A stretch of 64,000 bases of DNA, taken from contig NC_092573.1 of NCBI RefSeq assembly GCF_037975245.1, positions 17,412,265-17,476,264 of the forward strand, read 5' to 3'. The notes beneath the pieces are model-generated. The model saw only the letters and a list, made by a program, of their open reading frames with translations. It did not search any database and had not been told where the DNA came from. This DNA comes from Apostichopus japonicus (lineage: Eukaryota > Echinodermata > Holothuroidea > Aspidochirotida > Stichopodidae). Shown here piece by piece: positions 35,010 through 46,901 of this stretch. The position numbers and the translations under genes were made by a program. Positions within the stretch are counted from its first letter, which is position 1. Each line of letters begins with the position of its first letter.

Positions 35010-36282
35010 ATGCGTACATTTTTTCTTTGCAAGTGGAGAATCATCCACAGCTAAAGTGGCTATGCGGATTGACAAACAAGTGAAGCAAAGTAAATATCCT
35101 AGCCTATGCATATTAGACTTAAAAAAGTAAAAGAACCCAATGCCTTAGTAACTTAATTCTTGGAGTTGCTCAGCAGATCCCAGGTTATTTCACCACTTAA
35201 GAACCCATTCTCAGACAAAACAAAACTGAAATGGCTACACAAATTAGTAGTCTATAACTGAGAATGACCATGCATGCAAATATGCAGTAAATTTTCAAGT
35301 TGTCAGACTAATTTATTTGTTGCTAGGAACTCTATAATTGTGCTGGTAAAGTAGAGTAGGAAATGAAAACAGTTACTTTATTGGGTATAGGCCCGTCCCT
35401 CACGTATCTCATTGCATACTAGACTTACAGTTACATAGTAAATATGCCCATATCAAAAATGCTCTTGACAGGAATAACCATCAAATTGAGGCAGGCCCTC
35501 CATGGTGCATAATTTTATAAGTCTGGGCCTGGAGCTACTGTAGGCTACAGTAGTCCTACTTTTGCTATTGCTCCGCTCATGAGAAGTTGCATTTCTTTCG
35601 AGTTTAATTTTCTTGTGGGGAGATCTCCCTACCAAATCCATATTACACTAATGTAGGCTAAGTCCTATTCATATTTGCAAAGCTACCGAATCATAAACCA
35701 AACACATGATACCGCACACTTCCATACTGATCATGCTTAGTAGGCGAATATAAGTAGAAAAGCATAAATAACACTTCATGAAATGTTCGGCCTAGGCTAG
35801 GCTACAGTTTGTACAGCAGCCTGCACTGCAGTAGCATGGACACTGCGGAGTTCGGACACCTAGGGGCCTAAGCCTTAAAACACCACAAAACTATATCTCA
35901 TGGTATAAATCACCTGAAACTATACTTGATATGGTTGGGTCATTTTGGAGAGAAAATAACTGTAGCTTCGTAGTTTTTCGTGCAATTGGCTCTTGCTGTA
36001 GGTTGTCTCATCGTGAAATCGCGTATTTCTTAGGGGTGCCGAACTTCGCAGTGTTCCAAACTTCGCAAAACTGACTATACTACTACTGTACTAGCCTATG
36101 TCTCTCGGTGTATTAGTTGCCTTAGTTTGTAGTACTCGTAGTAGTAGGCCTAGCTAGCATGATCTATTGAACAATATAACAATGAAGCCTACGGCAGAAC
36201 AAACACTTCGGCCGGAAAACAGTATGCAGTAGCCTAAATAGTAAATATATAACGTTAGTCGTTAGCATAATTTGCTGCCTAC
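35010..36282. other. Spacer, nothing firm
   Basis: A minus-strand frame at 35453-35641 opens with a basic segment (HKKIKLE) and might be an exon, but splice support is weak, so it is not called. Confidence 0.4.
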
Positions 36283-36337
36283 CTTCTCGTATGATCTGCC
36301 ATGCCAGTAAATGCTCCGCGAAGGTAGCATTGGTCAT
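36283..36337 (-). CDS. Candidate first coding exon of a nested antisense mini-gene
   Basis: On the minus strand, ATG at 36337 (AAAATGACC) opens MTNATFAEHLLAWQIIRE, ending with one base before a GTAGGC donor (GAGAAG/GT). A CpG-rich patch upstream on the minus strand (about 36490-36530, GCGGCCGCGTCGCCGCG) could be its promoter. An upstream ATG near 36460 opens a 12-codon frame, which would be an upstream ORF. The phase-1 end matches the acceptor at 33118. I recognise no family. Position inside intron 2 of the Aster-like gene on the opposite strand would make it a nested gene. Confidence 0.35.
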
Positions 36338-36560
36338 TTTGTCGATCCCCGATCTCTGTTCCAGTAGATCGTTTTTGGAGACCCAGTCCAAGTACGTAGC
36401 ACCAGCTCAAGTACACTTTTCATTTCATGTCCGTTTTGTCGCTCACTGCTTTTGGCATTGCGACCCACAATAAAGCAACCTGTGCCTTCCACCTCAACAG
36501 CGCGGCGACGCGGCCGCAATATACACGTTACGTGTGTTATGCTACCACTGCATGAAACTG
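36338..36560 (-). promoter_or_regulatory. CpG-rich patch, possible antisense promoter
   Basis: The stretch around 36500-36520 has unusually many CG dinucleotides for this AT-rich window, including a NotI-type GCGGCCGC. A palindrome, ACACGTTACGTGT, lies at about 36527. It is consistent with an unmethylated promoter for the minus-strand exon, but no core promoter element is identifiable. Confidence 0.3.
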
Positions 36561-36674
36561 TGCTATATATTACGTATATTTACATACAGGGTACACTGGC
36601 AGTATATTACAAATACCGTGTCACGTGATTAACGGTGAACCATCGAAACATATGAAATTGGCCCGCCCTCTAAA

Positions 36675-36702
36675 AATTTCCTAGCTGAGAGTGTGCTTTT
36701 AA
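36675..36702. repeat. Right TTAA-flanked inverted repeat
   Basis: Inverse of 28783-28810 with a single mismatch and ending in TTAA at 36699-36702. Confidence 0.85.
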
Positions 36703-37359
36703 CTAAGTATATTTTATTTCAAAAAGAGTGTAGGTTTTGATCCTAGCAGGATCTACTTACAGGGGCTGACTGAAACAAATTATATTTTGTTTCAGAAGTA
36801 TTTAGAGAGAAGTGGGGTGCTATTTGTACTTAAGTATTTGATAAACTATATCGTGAATGAGTCAGTCATGTGAAAGTAAAGTAAAAGTTAGATCAACTTT
36901 TCCTACATTGTTTTGGTCTGATGAAGAAGATGGTTGATATCTATTTGTGTTGACCAATAACATTTCCAGCACTCAATCTTGACTGAGCTGACATGTGTTA
37001 AATTAAACTCAGTGCATCTTACGGATTCTGTTGGGTAGTTTGACCATTCATAATTACCCGGTGGACGTTACTTATTGACTTTGCCACCAGGGCTTGAACA
37101 ATCAGTTTGAACTTTGTTTAAGTGTTTATAATGAAAGCTGCTCATTAAAGAGGTAAGTGAGGTGCCTAATTTAAGGTAGTTTTGTTTGCCCTTGAATATC
37201 AATTTTCAACAATGAGTGTGTATGCCCGAGGATTTCAATTAGAGACTGAGAGGCACTCCTGTGTTTTAAACATGTTGACATTCAGTGAGTGAGCACAAAG
37301 TGATCTGTAATGCAATAACTAAAGTACATATTGTTTGAACTTGGTGCTTAGTATATTAT
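36703..37359. other. Intron 2 spacer
   Basis: Nothing recognised. Confidence 0.4.
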
Positions 37360-39110
37360 GACCCTATTTTAGGTGTGGGTCAAAGGTCATTATGAGGGCA
37401 ACAGAGGTCAAAGTCTGACACTAACTCTAGTAGCAAAGCTTGTATGAACATCACACATGTTTAATAGGTAGACTGTAGTGATGACAAGAAACCTGCTGTT
37501 TTTGGTGGAGGTCAAAGGTCATTTGAGGTTACAGTGGTCTAAGTCTGAATTTTGTGTTTATACATGATAACTCTAAGTGTATAACTACATTGAAATTCTT
37601 GTAAATTTGATATGCCTGCCCATGGATCCATAGGTCCAAACTGTATGTGTCTTAAAACATTACTGCCAACAATGGCTGTTATGTTTGTGTTGTTTTTGGT
37701 TTCGATGATAATTGTAACCTTTGCATTCATGATGGTGTATATGCGTGTATGTGTGTGTATGTGTGTGTGTGTGCGTCTGTGACGCTTGGGTACGCTCTAT
37801 CTCAATAAGGGAATGTTGGATTGAGGCCAAACTTGGACTATAGATCCGCCATATGGAGAAGGTGTGCCCTATTGTTTTTGGTGCTCACAAAGGTCACCAA
37901 AGGTCAGTTATGGTCCAAAAACCGAAAATATTAAAACTGCAATAACTCCCAGTGCCAATGTGCGACAAGGTTGATATTTTGGGACAAGTTGTGAACTGGT
38001 TAGGGGAACATTTTCAAACTTAACGGTCATGTGATCCGAGGTCACCAAAGGTCAATTAATGATAAAAAACTAGTATTTTTGCGATAACTTGAGAGCAAAT
38101 TGTCCGTTAGGGTTGGGAGTTGCTTCAGTGTAATCCAATTGTCGACCCGCATCTTGGTGACCCTTGACCTCAATTTGACCTCTGGTGACCTTTTTAGTGT
38201 TTTGTGGATTTTTACAGTTGCGATGCTATTTTCAGATGTTAAAGGTAACTTCTGATCATAAATGTCAATGGCTTGACCCCCGTGTGACCTTCGTGTGCGA
38301 AGTTATATGAGGTCAAAGTTAATTTTCAGACATTTAATGCAATAACTCCCAGTTCCAAGGTGTGACAAGTTTGATATTTTTGGAGTAGTTGCAAATGGTA
38401 TAGGGGAATATTTTCAAAATTAACGGTTATGTGATGCAAGGTCACCAAAGTTCAATTAATGATAAAAAACTAGTATTTTTGCGATAACTTGAGAACAAAT
38501 TGTCCGTTAGAGTTGGGAGTTGCTTCAATGAAATTCAATTGCCGACCCGCATCTGGGTGACCCTTGACCTCAATTTGACCTCTGGTGACCTTTTTGTGTT
38601 TTGTGGATTTTTTACAGTTTCGATGCTATTTTCAGATGTTAAAGGTACCTTCTGATCATAAATGTCAATAGGTTGACCCCTGTGTGACCTTCGTGTGCAA
38701 AGTTATTTGAGGTCAAAGTTAATTTTCACACATTTAATGCAATAACTCCCAGTGCCAAGGTGTGACAAGGTTGATTTTTTTGGACGAGTTGCAAATGGTA
38801 TAGGGGAATATTTTCAAACTTAACGGTCATGTGATCCAAGGTCACCAAAGGTCAGCTAATGTTAAAAAATTAGTATTATGGGGGGAGAAAATGGGCAAAG
38901 AAAAAATGTTTGAAATTTTTATATTTTGATGCTATATTCACATCTCACCGATCAAAAATGTCAACATGTTGACATCAGGGTGACCTTTGTGTTTTACGTT
39001 ACATACAAGTTCAAAGTTAATTTTTTGACATTTAATGCAATTAAATCTCAATGCCAAGGTGTGACATGGTTGATATTTTGGGACAAGTTGTGAATGGGGT
39101 GGTGGAACAT
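37360..39110. repeat. Tandem ~400-bp repeat rich in AGGTCA direct repeats
   Basis: AATAACTCCCAGT recurs at 37941, 38341 and 38741, and GATAAAAAACTAGTATTT at 38061 and 38461: an exact 400-bp period over about three units, with a degenerate end near 39040. A GT microsatellite lies at about 37740-37775. Each unit carries AGGTCA-like half-sites: a spacing-4 direct repeat at 38039 and 38839 (mutated at 38439; another at 37891), and a spacing-5 direct repeat (minus strand) at 38165 and 38565. A spacing-1 direct repeat stands at 37509-37521. Confidence 0.9.
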
Positions 39111-41238
39111 TTTGAATGTTATCATATCTGTTGACACGCTTGTAGGTGTCTTATATTTCTTACACTTTAATTAATAATATTATGTGTATTGTCATATACC
39201 CCAAGCAAGGAACCACAGTGCCCTTGGGCTCTTGTTCTTTGAACGGATTTGACCAAAACCGCTGAAAAGCCGCTGTAAAGGTTGTGAGACGAAAAGGAAA
39301 ATAACATAATGGCAGTCCACTTAAATCAAATGAACTGTAGTTCATTGTATGCCGAACTCACAGAGGCCAAAATCAGTAATTTTATGTTTATTTCAAAACG
39401 GATGATTTTGAGTTTGGTTGCTACGGCAGTTGGTTAAGGTTAAACCCATGACGCCTGGCTTATAGCCTATATTGAAATTACATTAGCCTACCCATAGAGC
39501 TTACTAGGTCCTTAGAGCTAAAATTAAATGCATTCGATGTTGGATTAGCCTCAAATATGACATCAGAAGTAAACCACTGACTAGCAAGATTGTTTGCTCA
39601 TCCATATAGGGTTTGGATGAAATTCCAATCTGGGTTAACGTGTAGTGGTTCGTAGTGGTTTGAATACAGTATACTGTTTATGTGTGCTGATTGAACGTTA
39701 CTGCGCAGGTGTGTACGTACCAAATTAGTACAGCACATGTGGCAATGGCAAAGCACAGGGAAAATGTAAACAGCTGATATGACCTTAGCACGCCTGCGCA
39801 GTATATTAATCTCGCAAGTGGACTTAATACGAAACTCACTCGTTCTTAAATGTGAAAGTGTCATGCTCTTAATTGATAATCCTCTTCCAGACTTAATATC
39901 AATAATCGCCCTAGTGTGTTCTTAAATGTGGGCAAGACCTATGACACAACCCATGTTGAAAATAGGGAACCTTCTGTCAAAATGTTTAAACCTGCAACCT
40001 TACTGTCTAGGCAACAACCCAGCACTAAAACATGACTGATCAATTATCCTCTCCCCCTCCCCCCCTCCCTAATTTATCATTACAATGCTACTGTGGTCAC
40101 AACAGTTATGTGATGGTTGTCTCTTTTTCCTTGCCACAAGTTTGTCGGTATTGGCTCTGGAGAGGCGAGAGTGCAATCCTTAGATTGAAAAACAGGGCCA
40201 ATTATGATGCTACTGTGACTTAATATTGTCTATGGACACCTACTGTATAAACAACATTTTCCTAATCACTCTAAAAGGCATTAGGAATCATGAAAATAGC
40301 TGCAATTCCCATCAACATCCATCAGAGATTGACCATTTTACAAGTCTTTCTTAGTTTTAGTTTAAATTATGATTAAACATTAGCTTATTATGTACATTGC
40401 ATACTCATTACATACATACATACACACACGCACACACACGCATACACACATTGATGCTATAGAGGGAGTGACTGCCTAATTTTCTGATATGGCCTAGTAA
40501 GGGCAATTTATTGAAATATTTTATTGCCTTCTTTGAAAAGAGGAACATCACATTATTCAAAGGATTTATGTGGGCTTGTAATTAGGGGTTAACTTAATCA
40601 GGCCTAAAGTAAGAAATGTTGATTAGCGCAACACTCCACAGCATATTTTGCAAATATCAATGAGTTTCCAGCTTTATCAAAACTTCTTGAAACATTTCAG
40701 CATACTTTGAATGAGATTATCATACACAACAAATGTTCTGTATATGGGGCACTCTGTGTCCGTAGCACTTTAAGATAAGTTAGGATTTCGGATAGGATAG
40801 GGATAGTTGCAAGATTTTACTTCCCCTAAAGTTTCTGGAAATTTGACTCAGAAGCACAAAGCTACTTTAAAAAGTGCCAATTCTCTTTCCGTTTGAAAAG
40901 TATGGAAGGCATGTAAGTATAAATTCTCAATCAAAAGAAGGTGCATTGAATGTACATCAGTCTTACATAAAGTGAAGTGTGTCCTGGAACTGAAAGTACA
41001 GTACTGTCTGCATACAGTTTTATACCTGATCAGATTGGTCCAGTCATTGTAATTCAATACTTGAGGAAGCTGTAAAATATTTTTGGAAACTCTGCTGTGT
41101 GCAGGAAGCATAGTCTCATGATAAGGAAGAAGCTTACTACCTGCATGTGTTTATCATATGTTGTATAAGGATGTCTTGCATATTACCGTAGGTTATTGAC
41201 AGTGACTAAAATGTTGAAGAAGTACTAGAAACAACCGA
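39111..41238. other. Intron 2 segment with CA microsatellite
   Basis: A CA-type run lies near 40420-40450. Nothing else is recognised. Confidence 0.5.
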
Positions 41239-41383
41239 AACATGTTTAATTCATGTATTGATTTTTTTTAACATAGTTAAAGTTGAAGGTTTACAGTCTT
41301 GTTTGAAGCCAACATGTTTAATTCATGTATTGAAATTCTTTTAACATAGTTACAGTTGAAGGTTTACAGTCTTCTTTGAAGCC
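41239..41383. repeat. 72-bp tandem duplication
   Basis: AACATGTTTAATTCATG begins copies at 41239 and 41311; both end with TTTGAAGCCAA-like sequence. Several substitutions separate the copies. Confidence 0.9.
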
Positions 41384-41700
41384 AAGACCCCCCCCTCCCT
41401 CACACAACTTTACAATTTAACCCCTGGTCATCTGGAAATTGTCACACACACACACACACACTAAAGTGTGCACAATTAAAACAATGATTAAGTGTACCAA
41501 ATCTATGCATCCCCTTGGGCAACTTCCCAAAGGGTGTAGCGCAACTATATTTACAAGTTACCTCGCAAGTCCCCATTTCTTCACCTGGGTGAAGAGAGTA
41601 CCTTTGCCGAAGGATACAATGTCATGATCTGGTCAGGACTCGAACCTGCAAACCTGAGATAACAAGCCCACTGCCTTAACCACTTTACCGCAATGCTTTC
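41384..41700 (-). mobile_element. tRNA-derived SINE
   Basis: The minus strand has a perfect B box, GGTTCGAGTCC, at 41636-41646, and an A-box-like GTGGTTAAGG at 41674-41683 about 30 bases upstream, the usual tRNA spacing. A non-tRNA body follows with CACCCAGGTGAAGAAATGGGG and ends near a CA microsatellite (41443-41460). Internal pol III promoters of this type drive SINE transcription. Confidence 0.8.
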
Positions 41701-42669
41701 AAGTTTTTTCTTTATAATGTACTGTATTTCAATTTCAATATTTGACTGTTTTCTTATCAATTCTTGGTACTAAAATCAGCCTTTTGGATTTCCTTTGAGA
41801 CCCAAGTTTAAAGCAGCCTTTTGAATTAATTTTGATAAGTTTTTCAGAGCTATACTCATGTTTCGTCACATTTTAGAAAATAGCCAAAATCTTTGAAATC
41901 ATGGTATTTGTGATTGAAAACTTAACATGAGAAATGTCTGGTTGACACAAGTTTGAAAATTCATTCGGAATTGTTTATTACTTGCTCACTATATAACATC
42001 GATTCCACCTGGTGGAAAAAACTTAGAACAGTTCCTTTAAGTTTAATTCTTAGGAAATGTTACGTTGGAGTAATACTGTACATTTACTGTAGCTTTGATA
42101 CAATTGCTGCATGACCAAAAACAGAAATAAGGAGAAGGGAACCAACCCAACCATTGCTTTTATCTACTAACGTGGGAGTGATGCTTGCAGCGAACAACAT
42201 GGCAACCCTACAGTATACCCCCTCTCCTACCCCAGATCTAGTAATAAGTAATGATGTACTGTGTATAATCAATGTAATGCATTTAACCAAAACGGCATTA
42301 AAAATAATTATCACTTTAAGGGCACTTACTTAAAGTACAGTACCAATGATCTGTTCATTCAAAAGGATATGTCACTGCTTGTAATTTGGATCCAGCGTGG
42401 TGTAGAACTTTTCTGTTTTCTTTTTTGAGAACCTGAAGAATTAAGTAGTAGGCCTATTGATAGAGTATAATTTGCAATGCTATGACATGTAAAACCCAAT
42501 AAAGTATGTGACAAGTATGTGGCATTTCTCTGAAGTGATTTGTTTAGCTGAACTGCATCGAGAGATTTATACTTCATTTACAAAGCCCTTTGGCAAATTA
42601 AGTGCAAATTATATCCATTCATCAGCAACATAAGACAGCTAGCCTACTACATTGGATGGAGTTTGGTTC
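41701..42669. other. Intron 2 spacer
   Basis: Nothing recognised. Confidence 0.4.
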
Positions 42670-42699
42670 AACCATGGAGCTATAAACAGCTCCATGGTT
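42670..42699. repeat. 12-bp perfect hairpin
   Basis: AACCATGGAGCT, loop ATAAAC, AGCTCCATGGTT. Confidence 0.8.
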
Positions 42700-43376
42700 C
42701 AACTTTGCCATATTATAAGGCCTTTTCTGAGAAACTATGAGACTTCAAGAACAATTGGTAGAGAATTATGTATACAACTAGAATACATAAGCTTTGAGGT
42801 GAATTGCCAGTAGGCTGGTCTGCTGTATCAACAGTATAAGCACAAAGGTGTTGTTATGGTAGGAGGGAAATGCCTTCACCTAGCCATATGTGGTTATACT
42901 TCATTTTATCCCTCCACCCCCCTCTCCTATCCCCATCCCCTACCCCATAATGTCCTCTTTCAAGAATTCCTTTTACCACATACCCCCTTCTTTGTCCATA
43001 TATATGTATTTGTATACATAGAACTGTTATGTTATCCAGAATGCAAACTGTTTCAATACAGATATTTTCCTTCTGTCCCAGCTGTGTTAGGACGTATATA
43101 TAGACATATAGGCTTGAAGTATGTTCTCTCATTGGCTAGAAGACACATCAGCCAAACTGTACGTGGCTACAGTCCAGTTAGTGAGAATACAATAGTGTCT
43201 GTTGTGTTATCGGTAATCATGTAGCATTCATTCGTTTAAATGACAATTTGCAAGTTTCAACACACAAGCTATAATCTGTTATTAACCGCAGGGCTTGAGT
43301 GCATTGGCTTTGACTCAGCGTATGAATTCTTTGTAGGATGGTTAAACTCTTAATAAGAAATGACCATGATGTTTTC
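42700..43376. other. Intron 2 spacer
   Basis: A frame at 42856-43224 has no domain and is not called. Nothing else is recognised. Confidence 0.4.
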
Positions 43377-44196
43377 TTAAAGCAGCATTTTGCGTTGGGT
43401 CGCTTTTTTCCACCTTTTTAATATGTGCATCGATTTTTTTAGATGTATCAATCATAAAACAGCAAACTAAGATACCATCCAAGTTTCACCCTGCCAAGAG
43501 CGTTAATTAGCGAGTAATTAACGATTTATGTCAATAACGAGTAAAAGTGTCCTCGACAAAGTTTTCATATCTCCAAATCCACTAGTTTGAATTCCACCAA
43601 TCAGTGAATAATATGTTTATTCATGAGCATTTTGCGTTTGGTCGCCGTTTTCTACTTTTTTGACATGTCCATTGAGTTTTTTACATACATCAAATCACAA
43701 AACAGCAAATTAAGATATTAGCCAAGTTTTTCCCTGCCAAAAACGTTAATTGGCGAGTATTCCACATACAAAATTAATCGCATTCAGTTCCCAAACCCAC
43801 TAGTTTGAATTCAACCAATCAGAGATGCAGGTTTAGTTATGAGCCGTTGCTAAAAATAGATTCAAGACTTGGTACAACCAGGGAGTTGTTATGCAACTGC
43901 CTGGTACAACTGCCATATAGACTGTACACAAATCAAGCGTGGTGTTATATTACGTACGGTATCTGTCAATGACGTTCGTAGTGTTTAAATATTCATATTA
44001 TGGGCGAGGTTTATTGGGTTCCCAACGGAAAATATCTTGGAGAACGACAAAGTTGAAAGTTGCAATTTTTTCGACATTTATGCCACCATTTGAAGTAAAA
44101 TATAAATAGATAAGCTAGTTATGTATGTCGTTATGGCATAGTGGAGTCAGTGAGGTTGAGAAAAATCATAAAAAAGGACGCAAAATGCTGCTTTAA
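43377..44196. mobile_element. TTAA-flanked MITE, 812 bp
   Basis: TTAA at 43377-43380 and 44193-44196 flanks an element whose ends are perfect 15-bp inverted repeats, AGCAGCATTTTGCGT. The left part is internally duplicated: GCATTTTGCGTT(T)GGTCGC at about 43384 and again about 242 bp later, each followed by related sequence. TTAA duplications are typical of piggyBac- and Kolobok-type elements. No coding frame is present. Confidence 0.85.
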
Positions 44197-45560
44197 CTTG
44201 TAAGTACAATTAAACTCACAAAATGGTAATAGAAAAAAAAATGAAAAGGATAATCTATGGTTTATTGTAAGAAATATTAACAATTATGAAAATCAAGCTA
44301 GATATGGCATTGAAAACATGATACAGAGATTGTTATCAGTGCATGTGGTCTTCTTGTTTTTTTTTATTTTCTTAGAAAAAAAAAAGCAAGATTATGCATG
44401 TGTAATAATGGGAGAGCTATATATACTGTTCCCAAGTCATTGCATTTTGCTGCACTGTGGTAGAAGCAAGGATGTCTTGATGAAGTATATAAGGTATCAG
44501 TTACATTGGAATTTCAGATCTGTGCAATTAATATTTCTCTGTGTAATTTGAAATGAAATCCTTGTTGGTTAATTTCTTGGGAGTTCAACATATCCCCAAT
44601 ACATTCTCCAAGTCCTTCTGACTTTGTATACAGCTGCCGAATAGAAAGTAAATATCTCCTTAAATAATTAAAAGAACCTGTTTGTGATAGAATAATTAAA
44701 TCCCACATCACATGTTGTTGATTTTGTTAAATCTAAATCTTGTCATAAAATGCAACAAAAGCAAATAAGTTGGCAATAAAATCTGTCTTATTATTAGATG
44801 GTGTATACTCCTTGTACTTCCAGAAGACCTAATATATAGTTGACACAGCACAACCAACATGCCTCCTTCTAGTCTTTCCAAGTTTACTTAAGTGGCTTAA
44901 AATGCATAGCTTGAGGCAGAAAATAAATCTTTTTGTTTGGCTCATACTAAAGTATTTTATACACAGTCAATACTGTGGTTCCTGTTTAGTCGAAATAGAC
45001 AGTAATTATTTTTAATTCAAAGTTAGCAGATTCTCCAGAACGTAAAAGCTCATGAACTTACATACCTCCCTGTGACGTCATTCTGCGAAGTGTACCGTGA
45101 ACACGATACAATAACAATGGACTTTCCATGTTCATCTCGTAAGAAAGTGAACCACTCTTACAATCAGTGTTTCCGCTAAGCCGCTATGACGCGATTTTGA
45201 CGCAATGGCTTGCCGATTTGACGCACTGGCGTTCAGAGAGAGAGAGAGAAAAAAAGAGGGTGTCATTTTCACCTGAATTTTATAAAGTGTGGATAGGAAA
45301 AAAAAACAGTTTCGAAAGGCATGTTATTCAGAACTTCAACTTGAAGTGAAAGAATTATTTCTGTAAATTGTTTCCAATTTATCATCAGAAATGTTAAATT
45401 AGGGATCGTTAACTCTACCATAGTTTTGTTTTTCTATACAGTCACGTAGATTTAGCTCGATTGTTGTAACGTGCGCGTGCACTGATGCATTGCCTACACT
45501 ACGATGGTTCGCACTTACCAGTGTACTAAATATGATTTCTGTATAGCCTACCTTACATTA
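44197..45560. other. Intron 2 spacer
   Basis: AT-rich, with an AG run near 45237-45260. Nothing else is recognised. Confidence 0.45.
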
Positions 45561-46901
45561 CATTGCAACAGTGTCAGAAATAAGCGGGGGTAACGGCGAT
45601 TCGCCCTAGCAAGTGCTTAAAAGCCCTCCGAAAGCACAATTGCGAGGGCGAAAAAGAAATATAAGAAAATCGCCCTCGTAATACCTGTGTCTGTGTAAAT
45701 TTAATTGTGACATGCTTCTTGCTTTAGCTAGGGTTTGCAGTAGCAGCGCGAAACGCACAAACAGTTCTCACATTCCTGCATCAAATTTGATGCAGTGCGG
45801 AAGGTCGCGCACAATCACCGTCAAACTACGGCCTCCACTAAGCAATTTCAGTACCCGGACAATAAAATCCCCACAAATCTCGAACCACATGGTAGCCTAA
45901 CTTCACACTAAGTCAACATGGAACTCTAACCTAGCCATCTGTTTATTCGCTCAAGTTGTGTCGCAAATAAAAAATGAAAATATCCAAGAAAAACTGCAAC
46001 CTTCGACAACATGTTAGCCTAACAACCACACTAAGTCAATGGGAAATGTAGCCTAACCATCGGTTTGCAAAAAAAATAAAAAAAACAATACTTTACAAAG
46101 CTTTGTTTACCTACTTTCCTCGCGCACATGATAGCCAAACACCACATGTAGTCAACGGGAAAATCTAGCGTAAGTATCTCTTTATTCCCTGAAATTGTGA
46201 CGCAGTTAGCTAGAACTAAAATATGTATGAAATACTGCAACCTTTGACCACATGCTAGTCTAACAACTACACTAAGTCAATAGAAATGTAGCCTAACCAT
46301 TGGTTTGCAAAAAAAAAAAATTGCGTAGCTTTGTTTACAACTTTCAATTTGCTGGAAATCAGCAGTTTTTGGAAGGTATGTGCTAAGTCTTAAAGAGGGA
46401 ATGTTGTATTTTAAGTACACCGTTGCTGAGGCGATGGATTGAAGGTTTTAACTTTGATTAATTTTCAACGGTGTAATGGTTTCATATTTGGTCGTGAGTG
46501 ATTTTATCCACACACGAAAAAATACATGATTAAAGGGAAGGGCACCTTCAGTGGAAGTAAACCTGTGTTTTCTATTTCAGTCGATGTGTTTTATTGGTTT
46601 TTCGTCATATATTCGTTGGATTGATGATATTTACTAAACGATCGCAAATTTTGGCAATAAAACGTTCAATGAATTTGCTATACGGTCGCAGCTAACTAGG
46701 AAGAGGGTAATTGTGCTTACTTGATCCTGATGAATGCTTACAACCTTTTCCGTAAACAGCATGTATTGAACTTTGGAAAAGCGCCCCTTAAACCTTAAAA
46801 TAGCCCTCGTACATTAAGGGGGGCGTTTTTAACTTTTTATTTTCCAAAATACAGTACTTAGCCCCTCAAAGCCAAATCTTAATTCCTACCCTGCATTGAC
46901 A
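45561..46901. mobile_element. hAT-like non-autonomous element, 1325 bp
   Basis: The ends read CAGTGTCAGAAATAAG (45569) and, inverted, CAGGGTAGGAATTAAG (46893), 12 of 16 identical. They are flanked by CATTGCAA and CATTGACA, an 8-bp duplication with two differences. CAG-type termini and 8-bp duplications are the hAT pattern. Inside, a roughly 237-bp unit is duplicated (about 45885-46345; landmarks CACTAAGTCAA and TAGCCTAACCAT). It has no transposase. Confidence 0.55.

Larger units (their letters stand above)
28783..36702. mobile_element. 7.9-kb interval bounded by inverted TTAA termini
   Basis: The two 28-bp ends are inverted copies (27 of 28 identical), each beginning with TTAA, the target site of piggyBac- and Kolobok-type elements. 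The interval could be one large DNA transposon or two unrelated truncated copies of the same family. No transposase is visible inside. It contains a Penelope remnant, a Mutator-like MITE and the candidate antisense mini-gene. Confidence 0.35.

Noticed and set aside
35453-35641. Minus-strand frame with basic segment as an extra exon of the antisense mini-gene
   Set aside because: Neither a convincing acceptor nor a donor in a matching phase was found.
42856-43224. 122-codon plus-strand frame
   Set aside because: No domain, no signal peptide or helix pattern of note, no splice or promoter support.
45712-45900. 62-codon frame with mitochondrial-presequence-like start
   Set aside because: It lies inside the hAT-like element, has no splice or promoter support and no recognised continuation.
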